The notes below the pieces were generated by a model. It ran no database searches. It had not been told where the DNA came from and was given only the letters and a program-made list of their open reading frames with translations. Shown here in pieces: positions 15,981-24,610 of a DNA stretch of 33,995 nucleotides. Source of the stretch: Deltaproteobacteria bacterium (lineage in GTDB: Bacteria > Lernaellota > Lernaellaia > JACKCT01); assembly GCA_020845895.1 (NCBI GenBank), contig JADLEX010000010.1:1-33995 (forward strand), given 5' to 3'. The translations under genes were made by a program, and so were the position numbers. How positions within the stretch are numbered: position 1 is the stretch's first letter; each line of letters opens with the position of its first letter.

Positions 15981-17519
15981 GTGCGTAAGATCGTGTTTGC
16001 GGTTCCGCGCGAGGAAGACCCCGTCATCTTCGCCTATGCGCCGCTCGCCATTCTGAGTCTCGCCAAGCAGGTGAAGCTGGCCGGGTTCGAGCCCGTGATT
16101 CTCGATGCCAAGCAGATCAAGGACGACTTTCTCCCCCGGCTGGAGAAGGAGTTTCGCGACGACCCCGTGCTGCTGTGGTGCTCGGGCAAGACCGGCCGCC
16201 AGCTCAAGGACCTTTGCGACGCGGGCCGACTGGCGAAGCAGATCAACCCCGACCTGCCCGTCGTCTTCGGCGGCTGGCACGCGCAGATGGCGGTCGATTC
16301 CACGCTCAACACCCCGTACGTGGACTACGTGGTGAAGACGCAGGGCGAAACGACGCTGCCCGAGCTGGCGCGGCGTTTCGCGGCGCGCGAGGACGTGACG
16401 GGGATGGACGGCGTGTCGGGCAAGTCGCCGGACGGGCGCACGTGGCACGGCAAGGAGGTCGATTGGGTCCGCGAGCTGGACACCTTCGGCCCGCTGCCGT
16501 GGGAGATGGTGGACATGGAGTTCTACATCACCGGCGACAACGGCCGTTGCCAGCCGATGGTGGTGGGCGCCAAGCGCACGATCAACTACACCTACTCGCG
16601 CGGCTGCCACGGCATGTGCAGCTTCTGCCACATCACCGCGCTGTGGAACCGCGGGTGGTTTTCGCAGACACCCAAGTTCGTGCTCGACGAGATCGGCCGG
16701 CTCGTGAACGAGTTCAAGGTGGAAGGCATCGACTTCCACGACTCCAACTTCTTCACGGGCCAGAAGCGCGCCATGCAGATCGTGGACGGCATCATCGAGC
16801 GCGGCTACCAGTTCATCTGGAAGTGCTCGGTGCGCGCGGATCAGGTCAACGCGATGTCCGACAGCGAGATGGAACGCATCACGAAGGCCGGCTGCACCGA
16901 GTTCGCCATCGGCGCCGAGGGCGGCACGAACCGCGTCATGGGGCTCGTGGCGAAGGAGATCGTGCCCTCGGACGTCATCGAGTGCTCGCACCGGTGCGCC
17001 AAGTGGGGCATCCTGCCCGAGTACTCGTTCATGGTCGGTTTCCCCGACGAGAAGAATTGGGACGACTCGAAGGCGACGCTGGCGTTCATGGCGCGGCTGC
17101 GCCAGATCGCGCCGAACGCGCTGGCCGAGTACTTCTACTACACGCCGTTCCCCGGGACGCCGCTGTTCAAGGACTACGCCCAGCGCTTCATGCCCAAACA
17201 CGAGACGCTGGAGGACTACGTCAACTTCAGCACCTACGCGCCGAACATGCCGTGGGTTGACGACAAACTCCCCGTGCTACTAAAAATGGCCACGCGCTTT
17301 TATTTCAAGTTTGCGATCCCGAACTCGGACCTGCGACGTAAGATGGCCCAGAAGAACCTGATGGGCTTCGGGCTGCGGATGATGACTCGGATCTCGAACT
17401 GGCGGGTTCAAAAGCGCGTGTACGCCTTCCCGATCGAGTACCGGCTGGCACGGTTCGTCAAGGACGTGCTGATCGGCAAGCTCGGCGTGATGAAGAAGGT
17501 GGCACAGGAGGTGGCGTGA
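15981..17519 (+). CDS. radical SAM protein with N-terminal B12-binding-like domain
   Basis: A 512-residue radical SAM enzyme. Residues about 1-135 form a cobalamin-binding-like Rossmann domain (LLWCSGKTGRQLKDL, VVFGGWHAQMA). The radical SAM core starts at YSRGCHGMCSFC, whose Cys209, Cys213 and Cys216 bind the [4Fe-4S] cluster. Downstream are GIDFHDSNFF, SVRADQVNAM, EFAIGAEGG and EYSFMVGFPDE, typical of the B12-radical SAM class (BchE/methyltransferase-like, cd02068-type). It lacks the free-B12 DxHxxG signature in plain form. Substrate unknown: such enzymes methylate or rearrange lipids, antibiotics or cofactors. Start GTG at 15981 after CGGAGG. The 3' end overlaps the acyltransferase gene by 4 nt (GTGA), so the products likely act in one pathway. 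Confidence 0.92.
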   Translation: MRKIVFAVPREEDPVIFAYAPLAILSLAKQVKLAGFEPVILDAKQIKDDFLPRLEKEFRDDPVLLWCSGKTGRQLKDLCDAGRLAKQINPDLPVVFGGWHAQMAVDSTLNTPYVDYVVKTQGETTLPELARRFAAREDVTGMDGVSGKSPDGRTWHGKEVDWVRELDTFGPLPWEMVDMEFYITGDNGRCQPMVVGAKRTINYTYSRGCHGMCSFCHITALWNRGWFSQTPKFVLDEIGRLVNEFKVEGIDFHDSNFFTGQKRAMQIVDGIIERGYQFIWKCSVRADQVNAMSDSEMERITKAGCTEFAIGAEGGTNRVMGLVAKEIVPSDVIECSHRCAKWGILPEYSFMVGFPDEKNWDDSKATLAFMARLRQIAPNALAEYFYYTPFPGTPLFKDYAQRFMPKHETLEDYVNFSTYAPNMPWVDDKLPVLLKMATRFYFKFAIPNSDLRRKMAQKNLMGFGLRMMTRISNWRVQKRVYAFPIEYRLARFVKDVLIGKLGVMKKVAQEVA

Positions 17520-18712
17520 CGCCGTGGGACTTCCGGTTTGAACTGGTCGACAGACCGGAGCAGTTCGACAATCTGAAAACCGAATGGGATCGGCTGTTGA
17601 CGAATTCGACGGCCGATCCTTTGTTTTGTTCGCACGTGTGGATGCGAACGTGGTGGAACCATTTCGGCGACGACGGCGAGCTGCGGATCCTGACCGCGCG
17701 CGACGCCGAGGACGGCCGGCTCGTCGGTATCGCGCCTTTTTTCCTGAGGCGAATTGCGGCCGCCGAACTCGAAGCCGAGATGACCGGCGGCGTGCGTCCC
17801 ATCATTCCCACGCGCGGAATGAAACTGCGCGTCCTGCAACCGCTGGGGTCGGGCGAGGTCTGCGCCGACTTCGTCGGCTTCATCGCCGAGCGCGGGCGCG
17901 CGGACGAGATCTGGTCGGCGCTTTACACATATTTTTTGCGCGAGGTGGGCGAGTTCGACCTGCTCGACATGACGCACGTGCGCGACGACGAGCCGGGCTT
18001 CGAATCGCTTCAGTACGCGGCGATGGGCGGGCGCAATTGGCGCTACCGTCCCCTCTATCAGGCACCGTATTCGGAATTGCCCGAGGGGGGTTACGAGGCG
18101 TATCTGGAGTCGCTCTCGAAGAAGAGCCGCTACAACGCCCGCAAGAAGATCAAGGAGATCCGCATCTACCACAAGGTGGAGCACCGGTTTCACGACGACG
18201 CGGCGACGCTGCCCGAAGCGATGGACCGGTTCTTCGACCTTCACGCGCAGCGCTGGGCCGCCGAGGGGCAAACCGGCGTCTTCGCGTCGGAGAAGATGGC
18301 GGCGTTCCACCGCGATTTCGCCGCGCGCGCGCTTCGTCTCGGCTGGCTGCGGCTCGGCTTTTTGTCGCTCGACGACGAGCCGCCGATCTTCGCGACCTAC
18401 GCGTTTCACACGGGCGACGCGGTGTACCTGTACCAGCAGGGCAGCGCGCCGGTGTATCCCGAGTTCAATCTCGGCTACGCTGCGCTCGTGTTCGCGATTC
18501 AGGACGCATGCGAGCGGGGCGCGCGGCGATACGAGTTCTTGCGCGGCGAGGCCGACTATAAGCTGCACTGGGCGAAGAACGGCCACCCGCTGATCCAGTT
18601 TCTGGCGGGCGCGACGTTTCGGGGCACGCGGTTTTTCGCGCGCTCGTTCATCAACACCGATCCGCGCGTGCGCCGCGCGGTGAAACGGATTGTCCTGAGA
18701 GGTCGCCGTTGA
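17516..18712 (+). CDS. CelD/FemAB-like GNAT-family acyltransferase
   Basis: A 398-residue protein of the GNAT superfamily branch found in CelD, FemAB-like and BioF2-like proteins. The N-terminal half has FCSHVWMRTWWNHFGDDGELRI, typical of the family's first domain. The C-terminal half has SKKSRYNARKKIKEI, then DLHAQRW, FATYAFHTGDAVYLYQQGSA, NLGYAALVFAIQDACERG and YEFLRGEADYKLHW, which is the usual acyl-CoA or aminoacyl-tRNA fold signature. Likely transfers an acyl or amino-acyl group onto a sugar, lipid or peptide. Start GTG overlaps the radical SAM stop; its own stop overlaps the next start (TTGA). Confidence 0.88.
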   Translation: MTPWDFRFELVDRPEQFDNLKTEWDRLLTNSTADPLFCSHVWMRTWWNHFGDDGELRILTARDAEDGRLVGIAPFFLRRIAAAELEAEMTGGVRPIIPTRGMKLRVLQPLGSGEVCADFVGFIAERGRADEIWSALYTYFLREVGEFDLLDMTHVRDDEPGFESLQYAAMGGRNWRYRPLYQAPYSELPEGGYEAYLESLSKKSRYNARKKIKEIRIYHKVEHRFHDDAATLPEAMDRFFDLHAQRWAAEGQTGVFASEKMAAFHRDFAARALRLGWLRLGFLSLDDEPPIFATYAFHTGDAVYLYQQGSAPVYPEFNLGYAALVFAIQDACERGARRYEFLRGEADYKLHWAKNGHPLIQFLAGATFRGTRFFARSFINTDPRVRRAVKRIVLRGRR

Positions 18713-21066
18713 ACGCCGCCGCGCCGAAAACAGCCGCCATCAAGACCGGCCCGGTCCGCGTCTCCCCACCGCCGTCCCCCGCGCCGTGGATCACCCCCGC
18801 CACGTTCCTGATGGCGTGCGCCACGCTCGCCGCCGAGATCATCCTCACGCGCGTGTTCTCGGTGCTCATGTGGTACCACTTCGCGTTCCTCGCCGTGAGC
18901 GTTTGCCTGTTCGGGCTCGGGGCAGGATCGCTCGTCGTGCATCTGGCCGGGAGCAATTGGCGCGCGGGAGACCTTCCGCGACATCTGGGCCGTTGCGCAA
19001 TCGGCTTCGCCGCGGCGCAGCTCGTGTGCGTCGGCACGTTACGACTGCTGAAGCTCGGGACGCTCGACCTCAACCTCGTGTCGATCGCGCAGATGGGCGC
19101 GGCGTTTCTGGTCGCGGCGCTGCCGTTCACGTTCTCGGGCGCGTTCTTCGCGCTCGTCTTTTCGCGCGGATCCGAGCGCATCGGTCGTTACTACTTCGCC
19201 GATCTCGCCGGGGCCGCCGCCGGGTGCCTCGCCACGATTTCGCTGCTGACGCATTTCGGCGGCGAGGCGGCGATGGTCGCCACGGGCGCAATCGCGCTGT
19301 TGGCGGGGCTCGTCGTCACGCCCATGCGGCGCGAGGCCGCCACGTGGCGCGCGCAGCTCGTCGCGCTGGTCGTGGTCGTCGCCGTACTGGTCGCCAACCA
19401 TTGGTCACCGTTCCTGATGTTCCGCCACACCAAGGGCAACGACGAGCCCGAGCCGATCGCCGTGTCGTGGAACAGCTTTTCGCGCGTCATCGCGTATCCG
19501 CGCGCCGACATCGGCGACATCATGCTCGTCATCGACGGCATCGCGTTCACGCCGATTACGCCCTTTCACGGCGACGCGAACGCGACGCAGGACGCCATGG
19601 CGAACCTGCAGCGCCTGCCCTACGTTTTTTACGACAAGCCGTCGCTCCTCGTGATCGGTTCGGGCGGCGGCGAGCACATCCTCACGGGGCTGTCCGCCGG
19701 AGCGAGCGAGATCGTCGGCATCGAGATGAACCCGATCGTGCTCGACATGGTGAACAACCGCTTCGCCGACATTTCGGGTGGGCTCTTCACGCAGCCCGGC
19801 GTCACGGTGGAACTCGCCGAAGGGCGCTCGTGGGTGGCGCGATCGACGAAAAACTTCGACGTCGTCAACTTCACGCTCGTGGATACCTGGGCGGCGACGG
19901 CGGGGGGCGCGTTTTCGCTCACCGAGAATTACCTGTTCACCGCCCAGGCGTTCGGCGAATACTTCGACCGTCTCACGCCGCGCGGCATGGTGGCGGTGAA
20001 ACGCTGGAAGGACGCGCCGGAATACATCTACCGCACCGTCGCGCTCGCGCGGCACGTGCTCGACGCGCGAAAGACGAAGAACGTGGCATCGTGCTTCTAC
20101 GTCGTGCGCGACGGCGACTTCGCCAACGTGCTCATCAAGCCGTCGGGTTTCAGCGTCGAGGAGGTGCTGCGTCTCGAGGATCTCGTCAAGACGCTCGACC
20201 TGGAAATCATGTACTCGCCCTTCATGAAGCCGCACGACGAGACACTGGACGCCATGCTGCGCGCGGGGAACCTCGACGCGTGGGTCGCGACGCAGGAGTA
20301 CGACTACTCCGCGCCGACCGACGACCATCCGTTCTTTTTCTACACGCTTCGCCCCGCCGATCTTCTCAAGACATTCTCGCAGGACTACGCGGCCAAGATC
20401 CGCAACATCGGCGCGCTCATCGTCTTCGTGCTCGCGGCGCTCGTCTTCGCATTCGTGTCGATCATGATCCTCGGTCCGCTCGTGCTGGTTCGTCGCCATC
20501 GCATTCTGCTGCGCGGGCATCTGCGCGCGGCGAGCTATTTCGGGCTCATCGGGCTCGGCTACCTCACGGTCGAGATCGCGATGATGCAGTCGTTCATCCT
20601 CTACCTCGGCCATCCCACGCTCACGCTCTCGGTGTTTCTCGCGACGTTGCTCGTGATGAGCGGCATCGGCGCGGGGCTGTCGTCACGCATCGGCGCCGAG
20701 CGCCCGCGCAAGTCGCTCGCCCTCGTCACCGTGGCGCTCGTCGGCGTGGCGGCGGGGCTGCTGATCGTCTCGCCGAAGATTTTCGCGGCCACGCTCGGCG
20801 CGGCCACGCCCGTGCGCATCGCGGTGTCGATCGTGATGCTCGCGCCACTGGGCATTTTGATGGGAATGTTTTTCCCGATGGGTGTGCGCGCGGTGCGCGA
20901 GGACGGCACGGTGCCGTGGATGTTCGCGGTCAATTCCGCGGCCTCGGTGTTCGGCTCGGTCGCGGCGATGGCGATCGCACTGCTGGCGGGATTCTCGACG
21001 ACGGTCACGTTCGGCCTCGCGGCCTACGTCGTCGCGGCGATCATTTATCCGAGTGAAGACGAATAG
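18709..21066 (+). CDS. membrane protein with internal spermidine-synthase-like SAM domain
   Basis: A 785-residue fusion. The N-terminal part (about 25-225) has several transmembrane helices (TFLMACATLAAEIILTRVF, AAFLVAALPFTFSGAFFALV). Residues about 240-520 form a Rossmann domain of the aminopropyltransferase (SpeE) type: VIGSGGGEHILTGL (about 313-326), GIEMNP and the acidic NFTLVDTWAAT. The C-terminal part (about 560-780) has six further helices. Membrane-bound SpeE-like proteins are widespread, and their reaction is usually unknown. The start is TTG at 18709, overlapping the acyltransferase stop; this is weak as a start, and an ATG further in would lose N-terminal residues. The operon partners suggest it modifies or transports the same product. 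Confidence 0.85.
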   Translation: MNAAAPKTAAIKTGPVRVSPPPSPAPWITPATFLMACATLAAEIILTRVFSVLMWYHFAFLAVSVCLFGLGAGSLVVHLAGSNWRAGDLPRHLGRCAIGFAAAQLVCVGTLRLLKLGTLDLNLVSIAQMGAAFLVAALPFTFSGAFFALVFSRGSERIGRYYFADLAGAAAGCLATISLLTHFGGEAAMVATGAIALLAGLVVTPMRREAATWRAQLVALVVVVAVLVANHWSPFLMFRHTKGNDEPEPIAVSWNSFSRVIAYPRADIGDIMLVIDGIAFTPITPFHGDANATQDAMANLQRLPYVFYDKPSLLVIGSGGGEHILTGLSAGASEIVGIEMNPIVLDMVNNRFADISGGLFTQPGVTVELAEGRSWVARSTKNFDVVNFTLVDTWAATAGGAFSLTENYLFTAQAFGEYFDRLTPRGMVAVKRWKDAPEYIYRTVALARHVLDARKTKNVASCFYVVRDGDFANVLIKPSGFSVEEVLRLEDLVKTLDLEIMYSPFMKPHDETLDAMLRAGNLDAWVATQEYDYSAPTDDHPFFFYTLRPADLLKTFSQDYAAKIRNIGALIVFVLAALVFAFVSIMILGPLVLVRRHRILLRGHLRAASYFGLIGLGYLTVEIAMMQSFILYLGHPTLTLSVFLATLLVMSGIGAGLSSRIGAERPRKSLALVTVALVGVAAGLLIVSPKIFAATLGAATPVRIAVSIVMLAPLGILMGMFFPMGVRAVREDGTVPWMFAVNSAASVFGSVAAMAIALLAGFSTTVTFGLAAYVVAAIIYPSEDE

Positions 21067-21089
21067 CGGCATTTTCGGAGATCAACGTC

Positions 21090-21974
21090 GTGACGAAAAA
21101 AGTCTGTCTGGTGACGGGCGCGAATTCGGGCATCGGCAAGGTCACCGCGACGGCGCTCGCCAAGACCGGCGCGCACGTGGTGATCGTGTGTCGCGACATG
21201 GCCAAGGCCGAGGCCGCCGCCGCCGACATCCGGGTCCGTGCGGGCGCCGGCGCGGGCACGGTCGAGCCGCTCGCGTGCAATTTCGGCTCGATGGCGCAGA
21301 TCCGCGAGCTGGCCGCCGCGTTTCTCCGTCGCCACGACCGCCTGCACGTGCTCGTCAACAACGCCGGGGCGCTAATCGGCACGCGCACCAAGAGCGCCGA
21401 CGGACTCGAACTCACGTTCGCGGCCAACCACCTCGGGTATTTTCTGCTCACGAATCTGCTGCTCGATGTCCTCAAGGCGTCGGCCCCCGCGCGGATCGTC
21501 AACGTCGCGTCCGACGCGCATTACCGCGTCAAGCAGGGGCTCGATTTCGACGACCTGCAGAACGAGCGGCGCAAATACGAGGCGTTTCGCGTGTACTCCG
21601 AATCGAAGCTCGCGAACGTCTATTTCACGTACGAGCTCGCGCGGCGGATCGACGGTACGGGCGTGACCGCGAACTGCCTGCACCCCGGCGTCGTCGGCAC
21701 CAACTTCGGTCACACGGCCACGTGGTTCTGGAAGACGGCGATGGCGCTCGGCAGACTCGTGCTCATCACGCCCGAAGAGGGCGCGAAGACCTCGATCTAT
21801 CTCGCGACTTCTCCCGATGCGGCGGGCGTTTCGGGCAAGTATTTCGACAAGTGCAAGCCGCGACGCACATCCATCGTCTCGTACGACGAGGCCGCGATGC
21901 GCCGCCTGTGGGACGTGAGCGCCCGGCTCACGGGTTTGCCCCGAACCGCGAATGGAACCGGCGCGGGGAGCTGA
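21090..21974 (+). CDS. short-chain dehydrogenase/reductase, retinol-dehydrogenase-like
   Basis: A 294-residue NAD(P)-dependent SDR. TGANSGIG (residues 9-16) binds the cofactor, NNAG follows near residue 90 and VNVASDA holds the catalytic Ser strand. YSESK (Tyr near 169) is the active-site YxxxK. NCLHPGVVGTNFGH is the loop typical of retinol dehydrogenase/WW-oxidoreductase-like members. Start GTG at 21090 after a CGGAG site, 24 nt after the previous stop, so it may belong to the radical SAM operon. Substrate unknown. Confidence 0.88.
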   Translation: MTKKVCLVTGANSGIGKVTATALAKTGAHVVIVCRDMAKAEAAAADIRVRAGAGAGTVEPLACNFGSMAQIRELAAAFLRRHDRLHVLVNNAGALIGTRTKSADGLELTFAANHLGYFLLTNLLLDVLKASAPARIVNVASDAHYRVKQGLDFDDLQNERRKYEAFRVYSESKLANVYFTYELARRIDGTGVTANCLHPGVVGTNFGHTATWFWKTAMALGRLVLITPEEGAKTSIYLATSPDAAGVSGKYFDKCKPRRTSIVSYDEAAMRRLWDVSARLTGLPRTANGTGAGS

Positions 21975-21991
21975 GAACCCCTCGTGCGTCA

Positions 21992-22052
21992 TGTGGCACA
22001 GGCGCCCCCGCCTGTGCACTTCTTCCGCACAGCCGAGGGCGGCTGTGCCACA
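21992..22052. repeat. 61-nt two-hairpin palindromic intergenic element
   Basis: TGTGGCACA at 21992-22000 pairs with TGTGCCACA at 22044-22052. Inside are two perfect 9-bp hairpins: GCACAGGCG/CGCCTGTGC (21996-22004 with 22009-22017, CCCC loop) and GCACAGCCG/CGGCTGTGC (22027-22035 with 22040-22048, AGGG loop). It lies between convergent genes. It has the form of a REP/MITE-like dispersed element; no T-run, so a classical terminator is not supported. Confidence 0.75.
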
Positions 22053-22061
22053 CGTCCCATT

Positions 22062-22529
22062 TCACTCCGCGCGCGATTTCGCCCCGCGCGCCAGCACGAA
22101 CGCCACGCCGACGAGCACCGCCGATGCGAAGGCGTGCGCGCGCGGCGTCACCCACCGGCCCCAAGGAAACGCGACGATCTCCGGCGGATGCACGGGGAAC
22201 CCCTTGGGGTCGTAGAGCGAAAAGAACCACTCGTTTTCGAACAGAAGCGCGAGACCCAGCAGCAGCACCGCGAGGCCGAGCAGCGCCGTCGACGCGCCCT
22301 CCACACGAGCCGGCAAGTGTTCGCCGTGGCCGAGCAATTCCGCCGCGCGCGCGAGCGCCGCGAGACCCAGAATCGGCAGCGTCAGAAACACGCACAGCGG
22401 CGCGGCGACCTCGTGGTGAAGCCGGTAACTGATCGCACTGCCGAACAATTCCTTGAGCCCCGGCCACGCCGCCGCAAAGACCACGCCGGAGATCGCGAGC
22501 AGCGCGAGGGCACACGCGCGGCGCGTCAT
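22062..22529 (-). CDS. small integral membrane protein of unknown function
   Basis: A 155-residue protein with about four hydrophobic segments: an N-terminal ALALLAISGVVFAAAWPG, then VAAPLCVFLTLPILGLAAL, STALLGLAVLLLGLALLF and AFASAVLVGVAFVLARG. A conserved-looking loop, YDPKGFPVHPPEIVAFPWG, lies between the third and fourth. Its ATG overlaps the stop of the upstream membrane gene (ATGA), making it the last gene of a three-gene minus-strand operon. I do not recognise the family. Confidence 0.7.
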   Translation of the reverse strand: MTRRACALALLAISGVVFAAAWPGLKELFGSAISYRLHHEVAAPLCVFLTLPILGLAALARAAELLGHGEHLPARVEGASTALLGLAVLLLGLALLFENEWFFSLYDPKGFPVHPPEIVAFPWGRWVTPRAHAFASAVLVGVAFVLARGAKSRAE

Positions 22530-23197
22530 CGCCGATTCCTCAAACCAACGAAAACGAGCACCGCACCGATGACCACCGACGCGGCCAGCAGCGCGAGGCC
22601 TGTGGGATCGGCGAGCGGCGTTTCGCCGTTTCGCGCAAAGAAGTCGAGCAATCCTTCGGGCGCGAGCAACGAGCCGGCCATCACCGTGCGCGCGAGTTCG
22701 AGCGCGGCGACGAGGCCGAGCAGCAGCGCGAGGCGGCGCACCATCGCCGCGATGTCATCCACGCGAAACCACGCGAACCGGGACGCGGGCAGCGGCCCGA
22801 GCACGAGCTGAAACGGGCCGAGCACGAGCAGCAACAGGAACAGTCCCATCAGGAACATCTGCGCCGGAAACGTGGCGTGAAAGAGGATGTTGCCCGCGGT
22901 GGGCGGCAGCTCGCCGAGCAAATTGCCGATCTCGCCCCACGCGAGCCCCGCGCTGTAGAGAAAGCAGACGAATGCGACGAAGACCAGCAGCCACGCGGCG
23001 AGCACACCCATGAACGCGGCGAGCGCCACCGCCATGGTGAGCAGCCATCCGCCGATTCCCGTTTGTCCGGAGGTGAGCGCCGTGAGTGGATGCGCCCCGG
23101 CGCGCCGCCAATAGCGCGTGGCCAGCAGCGTGAGCACCACGAGCGCGAGAAACGCGGCGGCGTACCACACAACCGAGAAAAATGCCGACGCGGTCAC
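22526..23197 (-). CDS. integral membrane protein of unknown function
   Basis: A 223-residue protein. Start GTG at 23197 is chosen because it overlaps the upstream stop (GTGA) and opens directly on a hydrophobic segment (SAFFSVVWYAAAFLALVVL). A longer frame to 23359 would add an Arg-rich N terminus that lies inside the neighbouring gene. About five or six transmembrane segments follow. There is no motif that names a family. It is coupled to the propeller-like gene upstream and the small membrane gene downstream. Confidence 0.65.
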   Translation of the reverse strand: MTASAFFSVVWYAAAFLALVVLTLLATRYWRRAGAHPLTALTSGQTGIGGWLLTMAVALAAFMGVLAAWLLVFVAFVCFLYSAGLAWGEIGNLLGELPPTAGNILFHATFPAQMFLMGLFLLLLVLGPFQLVLGPLPASRFAWFRVDDIAAMVRRLALLLGLVAALELARTVMAGSLLAPEGLLDFFARNGETPLADPTGLALLAASVVIGAVLVFVGLRNRR

Positions 23198-24348
23198 GGT
23201 TCGCTCCGCGCTTTGAACGGGCGATCGGCCCAGGGCGCGAGCGTCGACGTCTCGAAAAAGCGGCGCGTGCCGTCGGCCGCGTCCGCGACCACGATCTTCG
23301 GCCCCTTGATCGCGAGGTCCGACGGCACCCCCGCGACGCGCGTCTCGCGGAGCGTCCATCGATGCGCACCGCGCGTCGCCGCGACGAGTCGGCGCTCGTA
23401 CTTCGAGATCGCGTACAGCGTGTCGCCCGCGAGGTCGACCCCCGTCACGCCGCGCCCCGCGGGCACGGGCGGCAACGCGGCGCCGGTGCGTGCGTCATAC
23501 GCCGCGATGTGCGACGAGCCCGGCGCGGCAACGAAGCACGCATCGGCGACGCACGCGAGATCCGCCGGCAGCGGCGGCGTCGGCACGCGAAACAACTCCG
23601 CGCCGTCCGCCGTGGCGATGGCGATCAACTCCTCAGACACGGCGGCGAGCACGTAGAGCCTTTCCCCGTCGGGAGACGGCACGAGCCGCCACGGGTGCGA
23701 GGTCTCCTCGTGCCAGATCGCCTTCGCGCGGTAGAGGTCGGCGTTCGGGCGATTTCGCGCGCCGACCGCGCCATCGAGCCGCGCGACGCCGAACTCGTAG
23801 CGCATCTGCGCGGGAATCAGCCAGGGGAATTTTTTCTTGCGTGTACGGTCGTGCACGCGGTCGTACCACGCCACGTACCACGCTCCGGAAAGAAACGTGG
23901 CCGCGGCGATCGTCGTGCGCCCGGGCATCACCACCGTGGCGGGTTTCACCGTCTTCTCGCGTGGGCCGAGCATCCACAGCCGGTCATCGACATAGGGAAT
24001 CACGGCGACGAGGCCGCCGGCGGCGATGGCCACGCCGTGCGCGGGGCGATCCAGGTCGATCCAGCGCGGCGGGCGGCCTTCATTCGAAACCCACGCCCGG
24101 CCGCTGTGCATCCCGACCCCGGCGACGTAACCCTCGCGCGCGGTGATGAAGCTGTCGCCCTGCCCGCGATCCTCGAGGCGCGCGCGGTGCGTGGGATTCC
24201 CGTCCGCCAAATGAAGGAACGCCGCGCAGGTCACCGCGAGCCACGCGAACGCGGCGACGCGTCCCACAATCGTTGCAACGCGCGGGCGCGACGGCATCGG
24301 CGGGTCGGACGGACGCGGGGCGGACGGGCGCGAGGCGGAGGTTGTCAT
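23194..24348 (-). CDS. membrane-anchored beta-propeller-like protein
   Basis: A 384-residue protein with one hydrophobic anchor near residues 25-45 (VAAFAWLAVTCAAFLHLA). The rest is a series of beta-rich repeats with blade-like pieces such as AHGVAIAAGGLVAVIPYVDDRLW, SPDGERLYVLAAVSEELIAIA, GVTGVDLAGDTLYAIS and DLAIKGPKIVVADAADG. These suggest an NHL/YVTN-like beta-propeller facing the periplasm. It heads the three-gene overlapping minus-strand operon, so it may interact with the two membrane proteins. Function unknown. Confidence 0.7.
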   Translation of the reverse strand: MTTSASRPSAPRPSDPPMPSRPRVATIVGRVAAFAWLAVTCAAFLHLADGNPTHRARLEDRGQGDSFITAREGYVAGVGMHSGRAWVSNEGRPPRWIDLDRPAHGVAIAAGGLVAVIPYVDDRLWMLGPREKTVKPATVVMPGRTTIAAATFLSGAWYVAWYDRVHDRTRKKKFPWLIPAQMRYEFGVARLDGAVGARNRPNADLYRAKAIWHEETSHPWRLVPSPDGERLYVLAAVSEELIAIATADGAELFRVPTPPLPADLACVADACFVAAPGSSHIAAYDARTGAALPPVPAGRGVTGVDLAGDTLYAISKYERRLVAATRGAHRWTLRETRVAGVPSDLAIKGPKIVVADAADGTRRFFETSTLAPWADRPFKARSEP

Positions 24349-24403
24349 GACCCCGCCAGACTATCGGGATTCGCTCCGTGCTCCAAGTGGAGCGACGATC
24401 AGG

Positions 24404-24610
24404 TCAGCACCCGCACCCGTCGTCGTCGTCATCGTCATCGTCGCCGAAGGCGGGGATGTCCGTGGACGAGTCGTCGTCGGACGCATCGTCATCCGACGTG
24501 TCGTCATCCGCCGCATCGTCGTCGGCATCGTCATCGGCATCATCGTCCGTCGCGTCATCATCGGCGTCATCATCCGTGTCGTCGTCGTCCGGCTCGATCA
24601 GGTCATCGTC
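24404..24610 (-). repeat. GAY-type low-complexity tract encoding the C-terminal Asp tail
   Basis: GTC/ATC-rich on the plus strand, encoding Asp runs on the minus strand and the final GCGC. It is the third such tract. On the plus strand it creates a false frame rich in Ile/Val/Arg and another rich in Ser. Confidence 0.75.

Noticed and set aside
18786-21056. 756-codon frame inside the SpeE-like membrane gene
   Set aside because: Same-strand Arg-rich shadow; the membrane-helix frame at 18709-21066 is the coding one.
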